DNA of 64,000 nucleotides, from the NCBI GenBank assembly GCA_015680685.1, contig MNCI01033474.1:473361-537360 (forward strand), given 5' to 3'. Shown here in pieces: positions 52,975 to 64,000 of the stretch (position 1 is the stretch's first letter; each line of letters starts with the position of its first letter). The position numbers were made by a program, and so were the translations under genes. Under the pieces are notes generated by a model. The model was not told the DNA's origin. It saw nothing but the letters and a program-made list of their open reading frames with translations, and did not search any database. The stretch is from Gnetum montanum (lineage: Eukaryota; Streptophyta; Gnetopsida; Gnetales; Gnetaceae).

Positions 52975-54505
52975 CACAAATGGTTTGTAAATTTAACATT
53001 CCTATCATTCACAAGATTCAATGGAAGACCATGCAATCTTACAACATTTTGGAAATACTAGTGAGCAGCATGAGATGTATCATTGCTTCTCTTACAAGGA
53101 ATGGAATGTGCCATTTTAGTGAATCTATTAACAACAACAAAAATAGAATCATGACCAGCTTGTGTCCTTGGAATCCTATAAATAAAATCCATAGAGACAC
53201 TCTCCCATTAGGTATGAGCAAAGACAAATAATGTCCAACAAAACCTTTTCCTCCATTGAATTTTTGGCAAACAAGAAACTTCCTAACAAATTTATTTACA
53301 TCATTTTTCATAGCTGGCCAAAAGTAGCTTTTCCCCACAAGCTGATAGGTCATTGTTTCACCCATGTATCCAGCCATGTTACAAATAAGCTTTTTATTCA
53401 AAAATCTTGATCTAAAATCACACTTTAGCACACATGCCTTGCCATTCTTGAAGAGGATGCCCATGTTGTGGATTATAGTCTCTTCACCTATCCACTCTAC
53501 CAAGCAATGGAACATTAAGATCCTTCCAAACCTTTCCAAAATCAGCATCATGAGAGTGCAAAGAAGTCAAGGTCTCAAGTGCTACTTGAGCACATGAGTG
53601 ATTCACAATAAGAATTCTTGAAAGAGCATTTGCCATCACATTACTTTTCCCACTTCTATGTTTCAACACAAAGCAAAATTTTTGGAGTTGCTCCACCCAT
53701 TTCATATGCTAGGCACTCAACTTCTTTTGCAAATTCAAGAATTGCAATGTCTTGTGATCAGTCAATAACAAAAATTCACTTCCCAACAAATAATGCCTCT
53801 AATGTTTTATGGCTTTGAAGTATAGCATACAACTCTTTTTCGTAGAGATTATACTTTTTCCTTGACATATTCAATTTTTCAGAGAAAAATGCAATGGGCT
53901 TACTTTGTTAGGATAGCACCCCTCCAATTGCAAGTTCACTTGCATCCACCTCTACTTCAAAAAGCTTAGAAAAATTTGAAATAGCCAACATTGGAGCACT
54001 ACAAATTTTTTCTTTTAACACTTGGAATGATTTTTCCTTCTTATCATCCTACACAAAATTTGAATTCTTCTTCAAACAAGCAAGCATAGGCCATGCAATA
54101 GAACTGAAATTTCTAACAAACTTCCTATAAAAACCAGCCAAACCAAGAAAAGATCTCACCTCTCCCACATCTTTAGGTGAAGGCCATTCCTTGATTGCCT
54201 TGATCCTGCTTGGGTCCATCTTGAGTAGGTTCTTTGAGACAACATGACCTAAGCACATAATTTCCTTTGTCATAAAGTGGCATTTCTTGGTATTGATCAC
54301 CAACTTAGCCTCATTCAACTTTGAACATGCTAATCTCAAGTGTCACACATGCTCTTCTTCATTATAACTATACACAAGAATATCTTCAAAGAAAACAATA
54401 TAACATTTACCAATAAGAACCCTTAGAACCTCATGCATAAGCCTCATGAAAGTGCTTGGAGCATTTGTTAGCCTAAAAGGCATGACTAACCACTAATATA
54501 AACCA
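52975..54505 (-). pseudogene. Ty3/gypsy pol fragment: RT end, RNase H, integrase zinc finger
   Basis: On the minus strand, near 54480 YEWLVMPF-like and FEDILVYS strings give the RT palm (YLDD changed to FFED). [20 protein letters not shown] and [17 protein letters not shown] follow (54049-54339). RNase H remains lie at 53900-53705, with KHRSGKSNVMANALSRI (53620-53680). Then comes the integrase zinc finger, GETMTYQLVGKSYFWPAMKN and FLVCQKFNGGKG, ending near 52980. The front of RT and the rest of integrase are missing. It is flanked by plus-oriented LTRs, opposite to its own direction. Confidence 0.85.
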
Positions 54506-54713
54506 TCAAGGAAATTGATGGTGCTACAAGCAAGAGAGACAATGAGCATAAGAGGCTGGAAGAAGCATGAAGACTTGATCCATTGGAGTGAAGAAGGGCC
54601 TGAAAATGCCATTTGGGTTCATGAGTTTGATTTGGTTTTGTGGGTGCTCAATGCCATCCCAAGTGTAATGCCAACTAACTTGAGGTCAAGTATCCCTTCA
54701 AGGGTGGGAGCGA
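54506..54713 (+). other. 3' end of internal region of a plus-strand LTR element, with polypurine tract
   Basis: Directly before the LTR at 54714 lies AAGGGTGGGAGCGA (54700-54713), a polypurine tract of gypsy type. It shows that the LTR to its right is a plus-strand 3' LTR. No coding match recognised. Confidence 0.6.
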
Positions 54714-55395
54714 TGATGAGGACATTACCTAGCCCTAAGATGTCAATCCTCATTTGTGTTGTGTGTTTCATGTTTGTTATTGTGATTTTGTATTTTTGAC
54801 ATGGTTTCCAAGCATTCACATAGGTTTTGAGATTGATGGAGGCTTAAATGAGAGGCTTAAGACTTCAAATCAGAGTCTATCTGTTGAAGGTTTTGCTTGG
54901 AAAGATGTCTTTTGAAGGCTCTAGCTGTAAAGATGTCTTTTGTACTTGTAAGATGTCTTTTCTTGGATGAAAGATGTCTTTTTCATTGGCAAGACATCTT
55001 TTGTGTTTGCTTTTCTCTCAAGAAAGAAGTCTTCTTGAGGCCAAAGACGTCTTTCTGCACATGATTTCCTCTTAGGAAAGATGTCTTCCTAGGCTAAAGA
55101 TATCTCCTTGGGTGAGACTAATGACCATAATTTTGTAATTCAAGTGCCAAGACATTTAAAAACCTATAAATAGGCATCAAGGGTTGGACTGGAGAAGAGA
55201 GAGGGTGTCCAAGAGAGAGGACCATGACAAGAGAGATTAGGGAGTAGTGAGTTATAAAGGAGAGAGTGAGGAAGAAGCTCATATTGAGCAATCCTTGTAA
55301 GGCTCCATAGCTCTTGTCGGTGTGTGGGTGAGGTGGGAAATACGCTAGTTCTTTGTCCCTTAGAAATGGTCTATCTTAGATCCACTTGGCGCCAT
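54714..55395 (+). repeat. LTR (copy G-right), 3' LTR by position
   Basis: It starts TGATGAGGACATTACCTAG. About nine AAGATGTCTTTT-like motifs lie at 54899-55112, then a TATA box (CTATAAATAGGCATCAAG, about 55165). It is diverged from G-left. A TTGGCGCCATC string after it (about 55388) looks like a gypsy primer-binding site, which is odd behind a 3' LTR. Confidence 0.75.
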
Positions 55396-55699
55396 CTAGC
55401 CTATCTCAGATCCATCAATTTTTTTATAGGTAACATTATGATTCTTGTCAAGAAGTGGCAACACTAGGTTGGGAATACTCATAGATCCACAAAGGTAGAT
55501 CAATGTAATTCTTTGCATAGAAATTTGCAATCAAACTCTGCATATGCCTGAGAGAATGACAATCCTCCTAGGTGTCTTTCTTTGAAGATGTGCCTTAGCA
55601 ATGCATAAAAATGCCACCTTTTGATCAAGAGCACATCTAGTTGTGTGCATGGTGATAATAGATTGCATCTGTCTTCCTTTCATAACCTCAAGGTTTGGA

Positions 55700-58600
55700 G
55701 GCCCTCAAGACCTCATTTTTGCTAGATTAGCGTCTCTAGGATTGAACATCTTCAACATGAAAACATGGAACACCAGATGATACTTTGGCAGATATGTTGC
55801 CAACTGCAACTTGTATGCAACAAGGTTCAAATGAGACCAAATCTTGAAAGTTTCATCATAGCATCTCAAGAACTTTTGACTTGCATGCTTCTTCGACCTC
55901 ATCTACCTTGTATAATCCATTTTCAAAAGAGCCCATTCACCAAATTCAAACAACGGTTTGCCCATGTTATTATTATATTTTTTATTTGTTAGATAGACTT
56001 CTCCAAGTACAACTTGGCCACCTCAATTTGATTCGCCCATGATTTCACAAACTTGTTTGTTGAAAGATTTTAACCTTGACGAGAGGGTTCCAACAGTTAA
56101 GGTACTATAAGTTGCCTTCCTAAGGCCAACTCTTCTAGAGAAAATCCTATGGCAGAGGACTTTTAGATGTTGTAATTGACTGTGCCATGGCCAACAAGGT
56201 TACCTAGTTGGTTTGATCAAATCGGATAAAATGCCTTATGTGCTCTTTCAAGACCCAATTCACCCATTTTATTTGCATAAGGATGATAGCCCATGCATAT
56301 TTGCAACATTGTACCCATCATCTTGAACAACTTCCACGAAAAATCTCCTACGAAACAAGAGTTCCAATCAAACATATTGTTGATTGGTAGTCCAAATTAT
56401 GGAATTGCATGATTGATTAATAAAGATGTTGCATTCTTAGCCATGCAATGTGTTGAACATGGAAGGAAAATGACATATTTGAAAAATTTGTCCATAGTTG
56501 CAAGGATGTTGAAAAATCCTTGTACAATGGGGAATGCGGTGATGAAGTCCATGGAAATAGTGACCCATGGAAGTTATGGAATTTCCAAGGGGTGGAGCAA
56601 ATCCCTTTGGTCTCTCATTAAAACTCTTGTCCTGTTGACATACCAAACAACATTAGACAAAGTTAGCCACATCCACCCCCAAGTTTGGCCAATAAAAACT
56701 CATCTCCTCCAAATCTATAGTTCTCTTTTGCCCTAGATGACCTGCCTAGAGGGTGCTATGACATTGATCAATAATTTCAGAAGATAAAGCACCCTAGTCT
56801 GGAACATAGATTTTGTGTTGTTTAAACAAGAACAAGCCAACAACTCATAAGCATGTTGATCATGATGTAGTCCATCTTGAATTTTTTCCTTGAGTTCATG
56901 GTTAGCCACTACCCAAGAGCTATTGGGCTGTTCCATTACCTTCATTGGACACATTTGAGGATACTGACTGAATGCATCAATTACCACATCCTCTTTGCTT
57001 AGTCAATACACAAGTTGAAGGTCAAACTCCTATAGGAAACTAAATCACTGTGCTTGCTTTTGACTTCCATTTGGATTGGATGAGTCGACAGCTCTTGGTA
57101 GTGTCACCATAACACCTCCCAAGAGATTGTGTCACCATGTGCAAAGGTAGTACACAATAGTGAACATTTCCTTTTTGTGTATTAGCCACAACTGTTTTGT
57201 GGGGTTTAGCGTAGTACACAATAGTGAACATTTCCTTTTTGTGTATTAGCCACAACTGTTTTGTGGGGTTTAGCTTCTTTGATTCTTAGACTACTAGATG
57301 ATTATCTTGTAAGAGAACACCTCCAATTATCTCATCCAAAGCATTAGTGTGAACTTCACTTGCTTTTGTTAAAGGCTTCTTGGCACTTGTCATCCCACTT
57401 CTATGGAGCATCTTTCTTTTGCAAATTGGTCAAGATTGCTGTGACACTTGAGAACCCCTAGGCAAACTTTTTGTAAGAACTAGTTAATTCTAGGAATTGG
57501 CATACCTCATGCATGTTCTTCGGAACTATCCTTGTTGCAATGGCTTCCACTTTCTTTGGGTCTAGTTTTACCTTGCCTTCACCAATGATATGACCAAGGA
57601 ACTTCAGCTTTGTTTTCTTGAACTTGCACTTCTCTTGTTTGACATACAACCTATGCTCTTACAATCTAGAGAACACCAAAGCTAAGTATTGAAGGTGCTC
57701 CTCCATAAAGCAAGAGTACACAAGGATGCCATTGAAATACACAACCATGAACATGTTAAGATATGAACAAAATACTTCATTCATGAGAGCACAAATAGTG
57801 GTAAGAGCATTGTACAACCCACAATGCATCATAGTCCATTCATAGGAGCCATTGCAAGTAACACAAGTTATTTTCTCTTTATTATCTTTTGCGATGTACA
57901 CTTGATAATAACTTGGACGTAGGTCAAGTTGACAAAACTTGAACATTTACAAGTTGATTGAATAGGTATGACACCAAAGGTACTCAATACCTATTCTTGA
58001 TGGTGATCTTGTTTAGTAATTTGTAGTCACAACACAACCTTAGTGTCCCATCCTTTTTTGCAAATAGCTCCAAAACTCCATATGGAGGGGTAGTTATAGA
58101 AGCCTTTTTCACTAGGCTCAATTGCTTCTTCAATTCTTCTAGTTTAGGAGTAGCTATATTAATGCTACCTAGGAGGGGTAGTTTTGATAACACCTCAATT
58201 TTATGATACACTACACATTGTTTAGGTAGTACTTTCGACAACTTTGTTGGCATAAGGTCCTTATACCTCCCAAGAACTTCTTCAATGTGTGCATCCACCT
58301 CGGTTGTCTACTTCCACCTTCCTCAAGACCATCAAAAACATCTGTTGGGTTGGATCCAAAGCAATCCTCATCATCACCATTGGTGACACAATTTGGGCAT
58401 CTTGAAACATGATAGTTGCTCTTGGTGTAGATGACTTTACTGCACAAGGTTAGTTCTCATGCAAAATGTAAATGACATTGAGGCAGGGAGCGACCAACAC
58501 CTTTGCCTTCTTCAAGAAATCTTGTCCAAGAATGACTTGGAAAGAGTTGATGTCTAAAAATGAGAAATCTAGCTTGCCACTTCATTGGCCTACCTTCACA

Positions 58601-58790
58601 TCCACTCCCTTCACCATTTTGGTACACTTGAGTGGGCGGAACTTGATCAACTTACATGATGCAGAGGATGGATCTACTCGCAAATTGAGTTTGCAAGCAA
58701 TTTCCAGTGATAGAAAGTTGTGGTTGGCACTTATGTCAACCAAGACATCCATTGTTGTTTAAAAGAGCATCAAAATCATTTGGACTGAAC
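55700..58790 (-). pseudogene. Ty3/gypsy pol, decayed: protease, RT, RNase H, integrase
   Basis: On the minus strand, protease is at 58762-58472 (VDISANHNFLSLEIACKLNL, the DSGAT site turned to DISAN, then FQVILGQDFLKKA). RT follows with [20 protein letters not shown] (about 58030-58080), CQLDLRPSYYQVYI (57946-) and VYFNGILVYS, where YLDD became YFNG. Then KLKFLGHIIGEGKVKLDPKK (57610-57530), an RNase H-like region, CQQDKSFNERPKGFAPPL of integrase (56640-) and a C-terminal YHLVFHVFMLKMFNP (55780-55740). No chromodomain was seen. Stops and shifts are frequent, and both catalytic sites checked are mutated. Confidence 0.88.
57147..57274. repeat. Exact 64-bp tandem duplication
   Basis: GTAGTACACAATAGTGAAC to GGGGTTTAGC occurs twice without a mismatch (57147-57210, 57211-57274) within the decayed gypsy RNase H. 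The length is not a multiple of three. Confidence 0.92.
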
Positions 58791-59013
58791 ACAATTGGGT
58801 TTCTTGCTTTGGTTGTTCTCCTTAAACATTCTATTGAATCATTATAGGCACCAAGAAATTTGCTCCATCACAACCAAGGTTATAGTCTCTTGTCGAACAT
58901 TGTTGACCTAAGTTACTTACAATCGAGCTTGGGGTTGACATTGTAGAGCATTTAATTGTTGGTTACCATTTGGGCCCCCTCTAATAGGTTTTCGATTTGG
59001 GTTTATAGGACAG

Positions 59014-60216
59014 TGATGAGACATTAAGTGGCATTTTATTGACACTGTAGAGCATTTTATTGTAAGCCATGGATTCGGGAAGTGTTTCATGTGCCTTGTG
59101 TTTGTAGTCTAGTGTTCGGTTGTGGTTTGTATCTCCCATGTATGCTCCCTTGCCTTTCGCATCATTATTTTGGGATTTGTGCATGTGTTAGGCTCCCAAA
59201 GACATTTTCGACCTAATTCGGGCACCTTGAGCTTCGTTTGGCATGTTTCCTTGGAATTCAAGTTTCATCCGGGATCAAGAATTGAAATCCTAGAAAGGGG
59301 GTATGTGCTAACTTCCTTGTGTTAGCACATCCCCTTGTCAACACATCCCTTGCTTGTCCAAGTTTGGGTCCAAGTGCCAAAAGTGTGATTTGATTGACTA
59401 GGGCTATGTTGACGGACCTATGTTGACTCCTAGGTGTTGACGAACCTTCACTGTTACATTGCAAAAACTATAAATACTCCGGATGAGCTCTCACACACAT
59501 CATAGACAACTTTGATTTCATTTGGCTTTTGACATCTGGTTTGTGTAAAGAGCTCTTCCTTCCTTGGGTAAGTTGATTCCTTTCCTTGTATTGTGTGTGA
59601 TTTGAGTTGATGCTTTCACAAGTGTGGTTAGACTTTACCTTGCTTATGTAGTCTAGAATCGTTTGATTGATGTAGAGTCCAATGTTTGCATGGTGAATAA
59701 AGCTTATGGTTTTTCTTTGTTCTATCATTAATGTCTTAAATATTAAAACATTAAAAATATTTATTTAATTTATGTTTTATCAAGCTGTGACGATCCATCC
59801 TTATCTAAGGAGGTTACAATTGTACAGCCTAGTGTGATGGCTGTGACTAAGAGCCATTTATTGCATTTCATGTGTGGTGTTGCACCTATTCCCAATAGTG
59901 ATTGTGACATGAGCATTGTGCTTGTCCCCACAAGCGATTGTGATGCATGTGTGTTTATTATCGTTTTATTCTTATATTCATAAAATCCATAAAAATTCTA
60001 AAATATAAAATTATAAATATGTTTTCTATTCCCTACTGTGGCAACACAGGCTTTTCCTTGTATCATACGTATCATAATCTCTTTTATATTTATTGAACGT
60101 AATGATATACACTAGTGTTCTTGGCAATCCACTCAACATCTTTCAAGCTTACTATTGGATCACACTGTATTTTGTATGATAAATTCCATTGGTCAAAACC
60201 AGCAGGACCCCTATCA
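59014..60216 (+). repeat. 5' LTR of a plus-strand Ty3/gypsy element (start uncertain)
   Basis: It ends CAGGACCCCTATCA, immediately followed by a gypsy primer-binding site. A TATA box (CTATAAATACTCC) lies at about 59470. The start at TGATGAGACATTAAG (59014) is the best TG candidate but is not confirmed by a second LTR in the window. Confidence 0.55.
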
Positions 60217-60240
60217 TTGGCATTGTTGCTAGGGAAGGCG
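60217..60240 (+). other. Gypsy primer-binding site
   Basis: TTGGCATTGTTGCTAGGG followed by AAGGCG is a degraded form of the plant gypsy site TTGGCGCCGTTGCCGGGGA. Confidence 0.7.
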
Positions 60241-60329
60241 TTGGTGAATTGCCTTGAAACAGTTGTACATTCACAATGTTTCTTTTTTTAATTTGTTAAT
60301 TTTGTAGGAATTAGGGGACCAAAGCAACC

Positions 60330-61910
60330 ATGGCTGAATTGAACAATGAAAATAGATTAAAGCAAAAGCTTCAATTAGTCCAAATCACTTTCAAAAACAT
60401 GGTGGACAGAGCAGCACCTCTAATTGTGATAAAATTTCATCAAGACAAATGGGGATGATGGTGTGATATACATGGACAATTTTGCAAAGTACCTAGAGAA
60501 GTTGCCCTTGCTGCCTTTGAGGAGGCTTTGTCTAATGAAGGTGTCATTGAGGATTTGGCAGATTACGAACCCTTGTCACCCTAGCAATAAGAGTATAGTG
60601 CTCATGAAAAGCAAGAACTTCATGATATAATTGTGGAGTAAGCATATGAGCACATACATGCTGGGAAGTAGGTAGGACCTTCTCATAGTCACTCCCATTC
60701 CTATAACATGCATGATTCTAGGGGAATGATGTCCATGCATCTTTGTCTGTGGGACTTGAGCTATACTTGTGATGATTTGAAGTGGTCCATCATTTCATAT
60801 TTGTCTTACCTTCATTTGAATGGAGGTCTTGATGGCTTGGATGAGTCATTTTTTCCATGGACCTACAAGGGTCAAATTTATGAAGTGGTTTGCATCCTAC
60901 CTGAGAGCATTGAGGAGAGCAAAATCAAAAAGGATGATATGACTGACATTTCACATTTAGTGGGTAGTTGAATGATGATCTGTAGCTTCATATTCAAACA
61001 TTTGTCATCTCTTATGAGCTACAAGGGTTGAACATGGATTGGCAAAAAATGTGTCTTTTTCCTCACACACTCATTGATTGTGCTAAAACATGGTATTAAG
61101 CTCTTTCAACCAACTCCATCTTTTCTTGGCAGACTTGTTAAAAGCTTTTAATGTCAAATTTCAATCTTATGTTTGAGTTGCAAACCTTAGAAAGAAGCTA
61201 ACAAGATAGAAGTAGGATACTAATGAATCATTAGATGTGGTCATAGAATGGTACAATTGCATTTTCAATCAATGTCCAAATCATGGGTTTAGCAAATGTG
61301 ACCAATTAATGCACATGGTAGAAGGAATAAGGCCTGAAACTTGTGAAAGGGTGAATAGGTATATCATGGGTAATCTCTACCAGAGGTCCGTGAGTCAAAT
61401 TGCTTTTTGTTAGATGCTATGGCTAAATTAGAAGGTGAATTCCATAAGCATGCCAATGTAGAGGAAGCCAGTGTAAATAGGTATATCATGGGTAATCTCT
61501 ACCAGAGGTCCGTGAGTCAAATTGCTTTTTGTTAGATGCTATGGCTAAATTAGAAGGTGAATTCCATAAGCATGCCAATGTAGAGGAAGCCAGTGTAAAT
61601 CTCAAATGTCAGAAGCATGTAAAGGATGTTGAATGTAAGATTCAAGCTTCTAATGTTGTTGAAGTTCTTGTTTAGGAAAGCATGAAAACTAAAAAGACTT
61701 TAGTAGACCTTGCCAATGTTGTTGACAAGGTTTGGGATGTATTAAATCAAAAGATGGCATCATGTTTCAATGACTTGGAAAATAAAGTTGTTGAAGTAGC
61801 TGTGAAGGCAGTTACACCACAAGGTAGAAGTGATCAAAATTTTATCCTTATGGTCCACTTTTTTAACCACAACTTCAACAAGGAATGGAATCTAATTCTT
61901 GGATCTTGAC
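60330..61910 (+). pseudogene. Ty3/gypsy gag, decayed
   Basis: The frame starts MAELNNENRLKQKLQL (60330). From about 61040 it has the retrotransposon gag core: MCLFPHTLIDCAKTWY, ALSTNSIFSW, then in shifted frames FLADLLKAFNVKFQSYV, DTNESLDVVIEWYNCIF and HMVEGIRPETCERVNRY. A 122-bp duplication and several stops break it. The last open piece (61682-61909, TLVDLANVVDKVWDVLNQ) is helical. No zinc knuckle was found. Confidence 0.7.
61357..61600. repeat. Exact 122-bp tandem duplication in gag
   Basis: AGGTATATCATGGGTAATC to GAAGCCAGTGTAAAT occurs twice with no mismatch that I can see (61357-61478, 61479-61600). Confidence 0.93.
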
Positions 61911-64000
61911 ACCCTGGAGTCTTCCCTCTACATTGCAATAGTCTTCCTCATGTCATCCTCCTTCCTATTGTGAAATTCAACAAGCTATGAATCAAATACC
62001 GTATGCAATTTCCCATCAATATTGGCCATATGCACTGCAACTATCTTTGCAGCCGTAGGTCCAACAATGTCCATCATGGCCCTCTATTCCATTATAAGAG
62101 GGAATTTTAGATCAACCATAGTGGGAACATGTCTAGTTTGTTAATGCAAGGTACTACCCTCATTTTCCATTATCATACACTATTGGGTAGCACCACAATA
62201 ATCAAGTTCCTTCCAAGGCATGAAATTCATCACCTCATAAATGACAACATTTTTGTAAAAGCAAGAAAAACACAATGATCAATGATGATTCATGCTCATC
62301 CCTTTCATCATCATCATATTCAAAGAAATGGGACGAAGGAGGGTGTATTTCTAAAGGTTAAGAAAATTAAGTTTTCACTTCTTCCTTAGTTAAAGGTAAA
62401 GGTAAAGCGTCCACTAGTGGAAGGAAGAAAACTTCATCTTTAAAATTCATCCAACAAGTTCAACACATGGAATGCTATGAAACACCTCAATCACCTCCTT
62501 AGTTGATGATGTTGATAAAAAAAAGAGGTTGTTAGGTGCCAGCCTTGAACTTAGTCATGGGAGAAGAGTCCTCCACGTAATGGCTTTGGTGGTATAGTAT
62601 GATTTATTTGCTTGGTGTGTATTTTTGTTTGCATATTTTTTGAAACTAAAGATATCATTCTTTAATTTTCTTATTCTTTTGGTTTGGTGTGATTGTGTGC
62701 ATGTTTTTGAGCATACAGATCAATCAAGTTTGGTTTGATATTTTGTTAGTGATGATTTTTGTGTATTTATTTTTGACATTAACAGTTAATCAATTTTGAT
62801 TTTTTATATTCTTTTGAGTGTGTCCTGTGTGAACTTGGGAAATTAGTTAATGTGCTTTATGAATGCTCACCCTATAAGCCAATGGTGGATGGGTGGGTTA
62901 TAGATGTGATGATGATGATGTAAGAGTGCCAAATAGGTTGAAAGTGGAGCCTTGATCGATGGAAGGTCCACACAACAAAATTTGTCCATCCACTTTTCCT
63001 CTATCCATCATTGGTGAACTAGGAGCAAATTCAGTTGGGAGTTGGGACTCGTACCATGAGTTGTTGAAGTTATTGCTAATGGAATCGTGGGTAGGTGATG
63101 GGTTCACACCTTAGGGTGTGAGGTCTAGAATCTTGGATAGTACTTGGTCATTGGTAAAGAAAGGGTGTGTCATTGAGGGTTCTTGTGACCATTGGATGGG
63201 TCTAATCGGTGTGGTTGGGCCAAAGTGCATGTGCTTGTCATTCTTGGCCATTGTGGTTAAAAGAGATTCATGATCTCATGGACCTATGCATGCTATGTGG
63301 TGAGGGATGAATTCTCATGTTCACACAAGTTAAAGACTCCATGTTGTGATCTAGCACACTAGTCATTCCCATGATTCCCATGCACCATTTGAAAACCCTC
63401 TTCTCATGAAAAAAAAGATGAAAAAAATTAATGAATATATATATGAAAAAAGAGAGAGGATAAGAAAAAAAGATGAAGAAAAAGATATAAAAAAAAAAGA
63501 GAATAGAAAAATATTGAAAACCATTTAAATAAGAAGAGGTAATGGGAAGAGCGATATGATCCCAAGCTCTTTGTTCCATGCAATTGGTACTAATATCATG
63601 TTGGAGTGATCTTGTAATCGCTCAAGAAAGATCAAAATGAGTGGTTGAACCAATAATCATGTAAAGTCTATCTCATGTTCAACCTGTTGCCTAGGTTACT
63701 TGACTCCTAAAATGTAATAGTCCAAGACAATCGCCTACTCATCCCTACCTATGACCATGAAGGCCTAGAAGTCTCTCTTTTAGTGAACTTCGGTAATGTC
63801 AAATGTTGCTTCCACCTAATCCCTCAACCAATTATTCCTTGGGGTCAAGATCATAATCCTTGATCCAAACCATGACCATGTCCATCATTAGGATCACAGT
63901 TACTTGGTCATGGCATTGTAATCATTGTTGGGATTAGGATTGGTTAGCATAGCCAAAAGGATCAACGAGAGGTTTTTGGTAAAGCAAAATTCGGGGAATT
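61911..64000. other. Internal region of the plus-strand gypsy element or other repeat, no gene
   Basis: No RT, integrase or host-gene motif recognised. A purine-rich tract (GAAAAAAAGATGAAAAA-like, 63405-63530) makes a spurious Phe-rich frame on the minus strand. An ATG/GATGATGATGATG run is at about 62908. Confidence 0.4.

Larger units (their letters stand above)
47197..64000 (+). other. Probable intron 10 of the kinase gene (open at the right)
   Basis: Everything after exon 10 is retroelement sequence. No exon with HRDLK, DFG or APE motifs was recognised. Either intron 10 exceeds 16.8 kb or the gene is cut here by insertions or an assembly break. The individual elements are listed separately. 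Confidence 0.55.

Noticed and set aside
58472-58762. 96-codon plus-strand frame
   Set aside because: It is the antisense of the gypsy protease on the minus strand.
63268-63579. Phe-rich minus-strand frame looking like a membrane protein
   Set aside because: It is generated by an A/G-rich low-complexity tract on the plus strand.
1-64000. tRNA, rRNA or snRNA genes, CRISPR arrays, bacterial operons
   Set aside because: No such structures were recognised; TGGTATCAAAGC-type strings are retroelement primer-binding sites, not tRNA genes.

Overview
The window looks like nuclear DNA of a seed plant with a large, repeat-packed genome, most likely a gymnosperm. The reasons are low GC content, one plant kinase gene spread over more than 23 kb with spliceosomal GT-AG introns, and dense nested Ty1/copia, Ty3/gypsy and LINE debris in most of the rest. 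The species cannot be named from sequence alone. The assembly is a draft: a 23-base G run leads into an 869-base N gap, and five exact two-copy tandem duplications may be joining artefacts.

Left part (1-22.5 kb). This is dominated by one LTR-retroelement family whose LTRs begin TGATGA and end CTCATCA. There is a 3' end of one copy (725-1982), three solo LTRs with perfect 5-bp target-site duplications (2295-3148 minus, 15272-16258 plus, 18148-18992 plus), and a long minus-strand copy with its 3' LTR at 8404-9256 and decayed coding sequence up to about 16.7 kb. That coding sequence is not recognisable gag-pol. It holds a Q/P/H-rich protein and a separate globular plus coiled-coil protein whose C-terminus is conserved between two copies. 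The long copy is flanked by a 225-bp direct duplication. The right-hand duplicate reads as the end of an intron before a broken last exon of an endonuclease/exonuclease/phosphatase (CCR4/Angel/PDE12-like) gene (16950-17187). Two LINE fragments (7147-7600 minus, 19060-20540 plus) are also present.

Middle part (22.5-47.2 kb). This is the one convincing host gene: the first ten exons of a plus-strand ACT-domain, Raf-like Ser/Thr/Tyr kinase of the STY8/STY17/STY46 type. The exons encode 343 codons: N-terminal region, ACT domain, glycine loop, VAIK lysine and alpha-C region. The exons for the catalytic loop, DFG and APE motifs were not found and presumably lie beyond the window, making intron 10 longer than 16.8 kb. 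Introns hold a solo copia LTR (intron 5), an almost complete minus-strand copia element with both LTRs and a TSD (intron 7), and a decayed coiled-coil ORF (intron 9).

Right part (47.2-64 kb, probably intron 10). This is nested retroelements: a plus-strand copia copy with a tRNA-Met-type primer-binding site, carrying a 930-bp TRIM-like element with two 383-bp LTRs; a plus-strand LTR pair enclosing a minus-strand gypsy pol fragment; a longer decayed minus-strand gypsy pol; and the LTR, primer-binding site and gag of a plus-strand gypsy element running to the window end.
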